Source: Bacteroidales bacterium UBA6408 (GTDB lineage Bacteria > Bacteroidota > Bacteroidia > Bacteroidales > UBA932). Taken from it: DNA of 5,781 nt. The stretch spans positions 38,320-44,100 of the forward strand of contig DJPQ01000028.1 of assembly GCA_002439805.1 (NCBI GenBank), given 5' to 3'. The notes under the pieces were generated by a model. The model ran no database searches. It saw only the letters and a list, made by a program, of their open reading frames with translations, and had not been told where the DNA came from. The translations under genes and the position numbers were made by a program. Shown in pieces: positions 5,358 through 5,781 of the stretch; within the stretch, counting starts at the first letter, position 1; each line of letters opens with the position of its first letter.

Positions 5358-5722
5358 TGGAGAGCCGTTTTACCAAATCCGCGGAAGAGCTGGCGGCAGG
5401 AACCGCGGAATATGTAGATCTGAAGATTGACGACCTGAAGCTCAGAACCGCCAAGGGACTTTCGGTCACGCTGAACAAGCTGCTGCTCTCAATCATGTTC
5501 CTGACTCTCGGGGGCATCGTGCTCATGGCGCTTGCCTTCGGCGGGGTGCTTCTGATCGGGAAGCTGCTCGGAAACTATGCAGCGGGCGCGTTCATCGTCG
5601 CCGCCTTTTTCCTGATTGTCATGCTGGTACTTTTCCTTCTGAGGAGAAAGCTTTTTCTGAACGGACTTGTGCGGATGTTCATCGGATTGTTCTTCGAGGG
5701 CGAAGAGGGAGGTGAGAAATGA
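5357..5722 (+). CDS. Holin-superfamily-like (phage holin 3_6 type) inner membrane protein
   Basis: A 121-residue inner-membrane protein. An amphipathic helix at about 5-35 precedes two transmembrane segments at about 42-68 and 74-95, followed by a basic RRK turn and a C-terminal amphipathic segment ending in acidic residues (EGEEGGEK). This layout matches the PF07332 family, called phage holin superfamily III/actinobacterial holin, whose members in Bacteroidetes and cyanobacteria are usually chromosomal genes beside ytxH rather than phage lysis genes. No phage genes are visible here. It overlaps the upstream gene by one base (TGATG) and the downstream start by four (ATGA at 5719-5722), so the three genes form one coupled unit. 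Function unknown; envelope or stress roles are inferred from the neighbourhood. Confidence 0.85.
   Translation: MESRFTKSAEELAAGTAEYVDLKIDDLKLRTAKGLSVTLNKLLLSIMFLTLGGIVLMALAFGGVLLIGKLLGNYAAGAFIVAAFFLIVMLVLFLLRRKLFLNGLVRMFIGLFFEGEEGGEK
5707..5714 (+). promoter_or_regulatory. Shine-Dalgarno-like ribosome binding site for the third operon gene
   Basis: GGGAGGTG, with core GGAGG at 5708-5712, lies 6 bases before ATG 5719. This is a good match to the anti-Shine-Dalgarno. Other genes in this window lack one, as is typical of Bacteroidetes, so it helps confirm the start of the partial downstream gene. The site lies inside codons for the acidic tail of the holin-like protein. Confidence 0.55.
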
Positions 5723-5781
5723 AATATTCAGAAATAAGGGACATCGAGTCCCTCGATTCCGCCCGCAGGGAAATCTCGGAA
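5719..5781 (+). CDS. Third gene of the ytxH/holin-like operon, N-terminal fragment cut by the window end
   Basis: Only 21 codons are present, beginning MKYSEIRDIESLDSARREIS and still open at the window edge. The start overlaps the holin-like stop by four bases (ATGA) and has a good ribosome binding site 6 bases upstream. The visible part is strongly charged and helical. In Bacteroidetes, ytxH/holin-like pairs are often followed by a short gene for a coiled-coil or membrane-associated protein; that this is such a gene is inference from position. The fragment is too short for family assignment. Confidence 0.7.
   Translation, partial: MKYSEIRDIESLDSARREISE

Noticed and set aside
5357..5722. Phage lysis module or prophage
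   Set aside because: The holin-like protein is in an operon with ytxH, with no endolysin, tail or integrase gene nearby; this is a common chromosomal arrangement.

Overview
The window looks like a chromosomal segment from a Bacteroidales bacterium, most likely a gut Rikenellaceae/Alistipes-type organism. The genus is a guess from protein style and the fairly G+C-rich flanks. Three promoters match the Bacteroidetes housekeeping pattern (TTTG, spacer, TAnnTTTG). The PheS has a four-cysteine insertion of the kind found in Bacteroides, pheT is not adjacent, and an Rpn-type nuclease, a lipoprotein C10 protease and a YtxH/holin-like operon are all common in this group.

Layout. (1) 1-464: a promoter embedded in a REP-like palindrome drives a small secreted helical protein with two LTxxQ-like motifs. 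(2) 557-1705: a promoter, a leader of about 80 nt, and pheS, the phenylalanyl-tRNA synthetase alpha chain, which is complete and carries all class II motifs. (3) 1760-2788, minus strand and convergent with pheS: an Rpn/PD-(D/E)XK family nuclease with an acidic N-terminal extension and a charged internal insertion. Hairpins lie at the convergent junction. (4) 2789-3203: a gene-free stretch of 415 bases with a G+C-rich structured block, a terminator-like hairpin followed by T tracts, and then an AT-rich promoter region. The promoter's -33 box is overlapped by an 18-bp palindrome. (5) 3204-4880: an AT-rich two-gene unit coding for a C10 (streptopain-like) cysteine protease made as a lipoprotein precursor and, 6 bases downstream, a small lipoprotein of unknown family. 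(6) 4995-5781: a tightly coupled operon of a YtxH-domain protein, a holin-superfamily-like membrane protein, and the first 21 codons of a third gene that runs off the window.

The most interesting part is the AT-rich C10 protease/small lipoprotein pair. Its base composition differs clearly from both flanks, it has its own strong promoter with a possible operator, and the second gene sits where Bacteroides C10 proteases are known to have linked staphostatin-like inhibitors. A new type of surface protease with its own cell-protecting inhibitor is a reasonable hypothesis. It rests on context and size, not on recognised homology. I saw no tRNA, rRNA, CRISPR array or insertion sequence.
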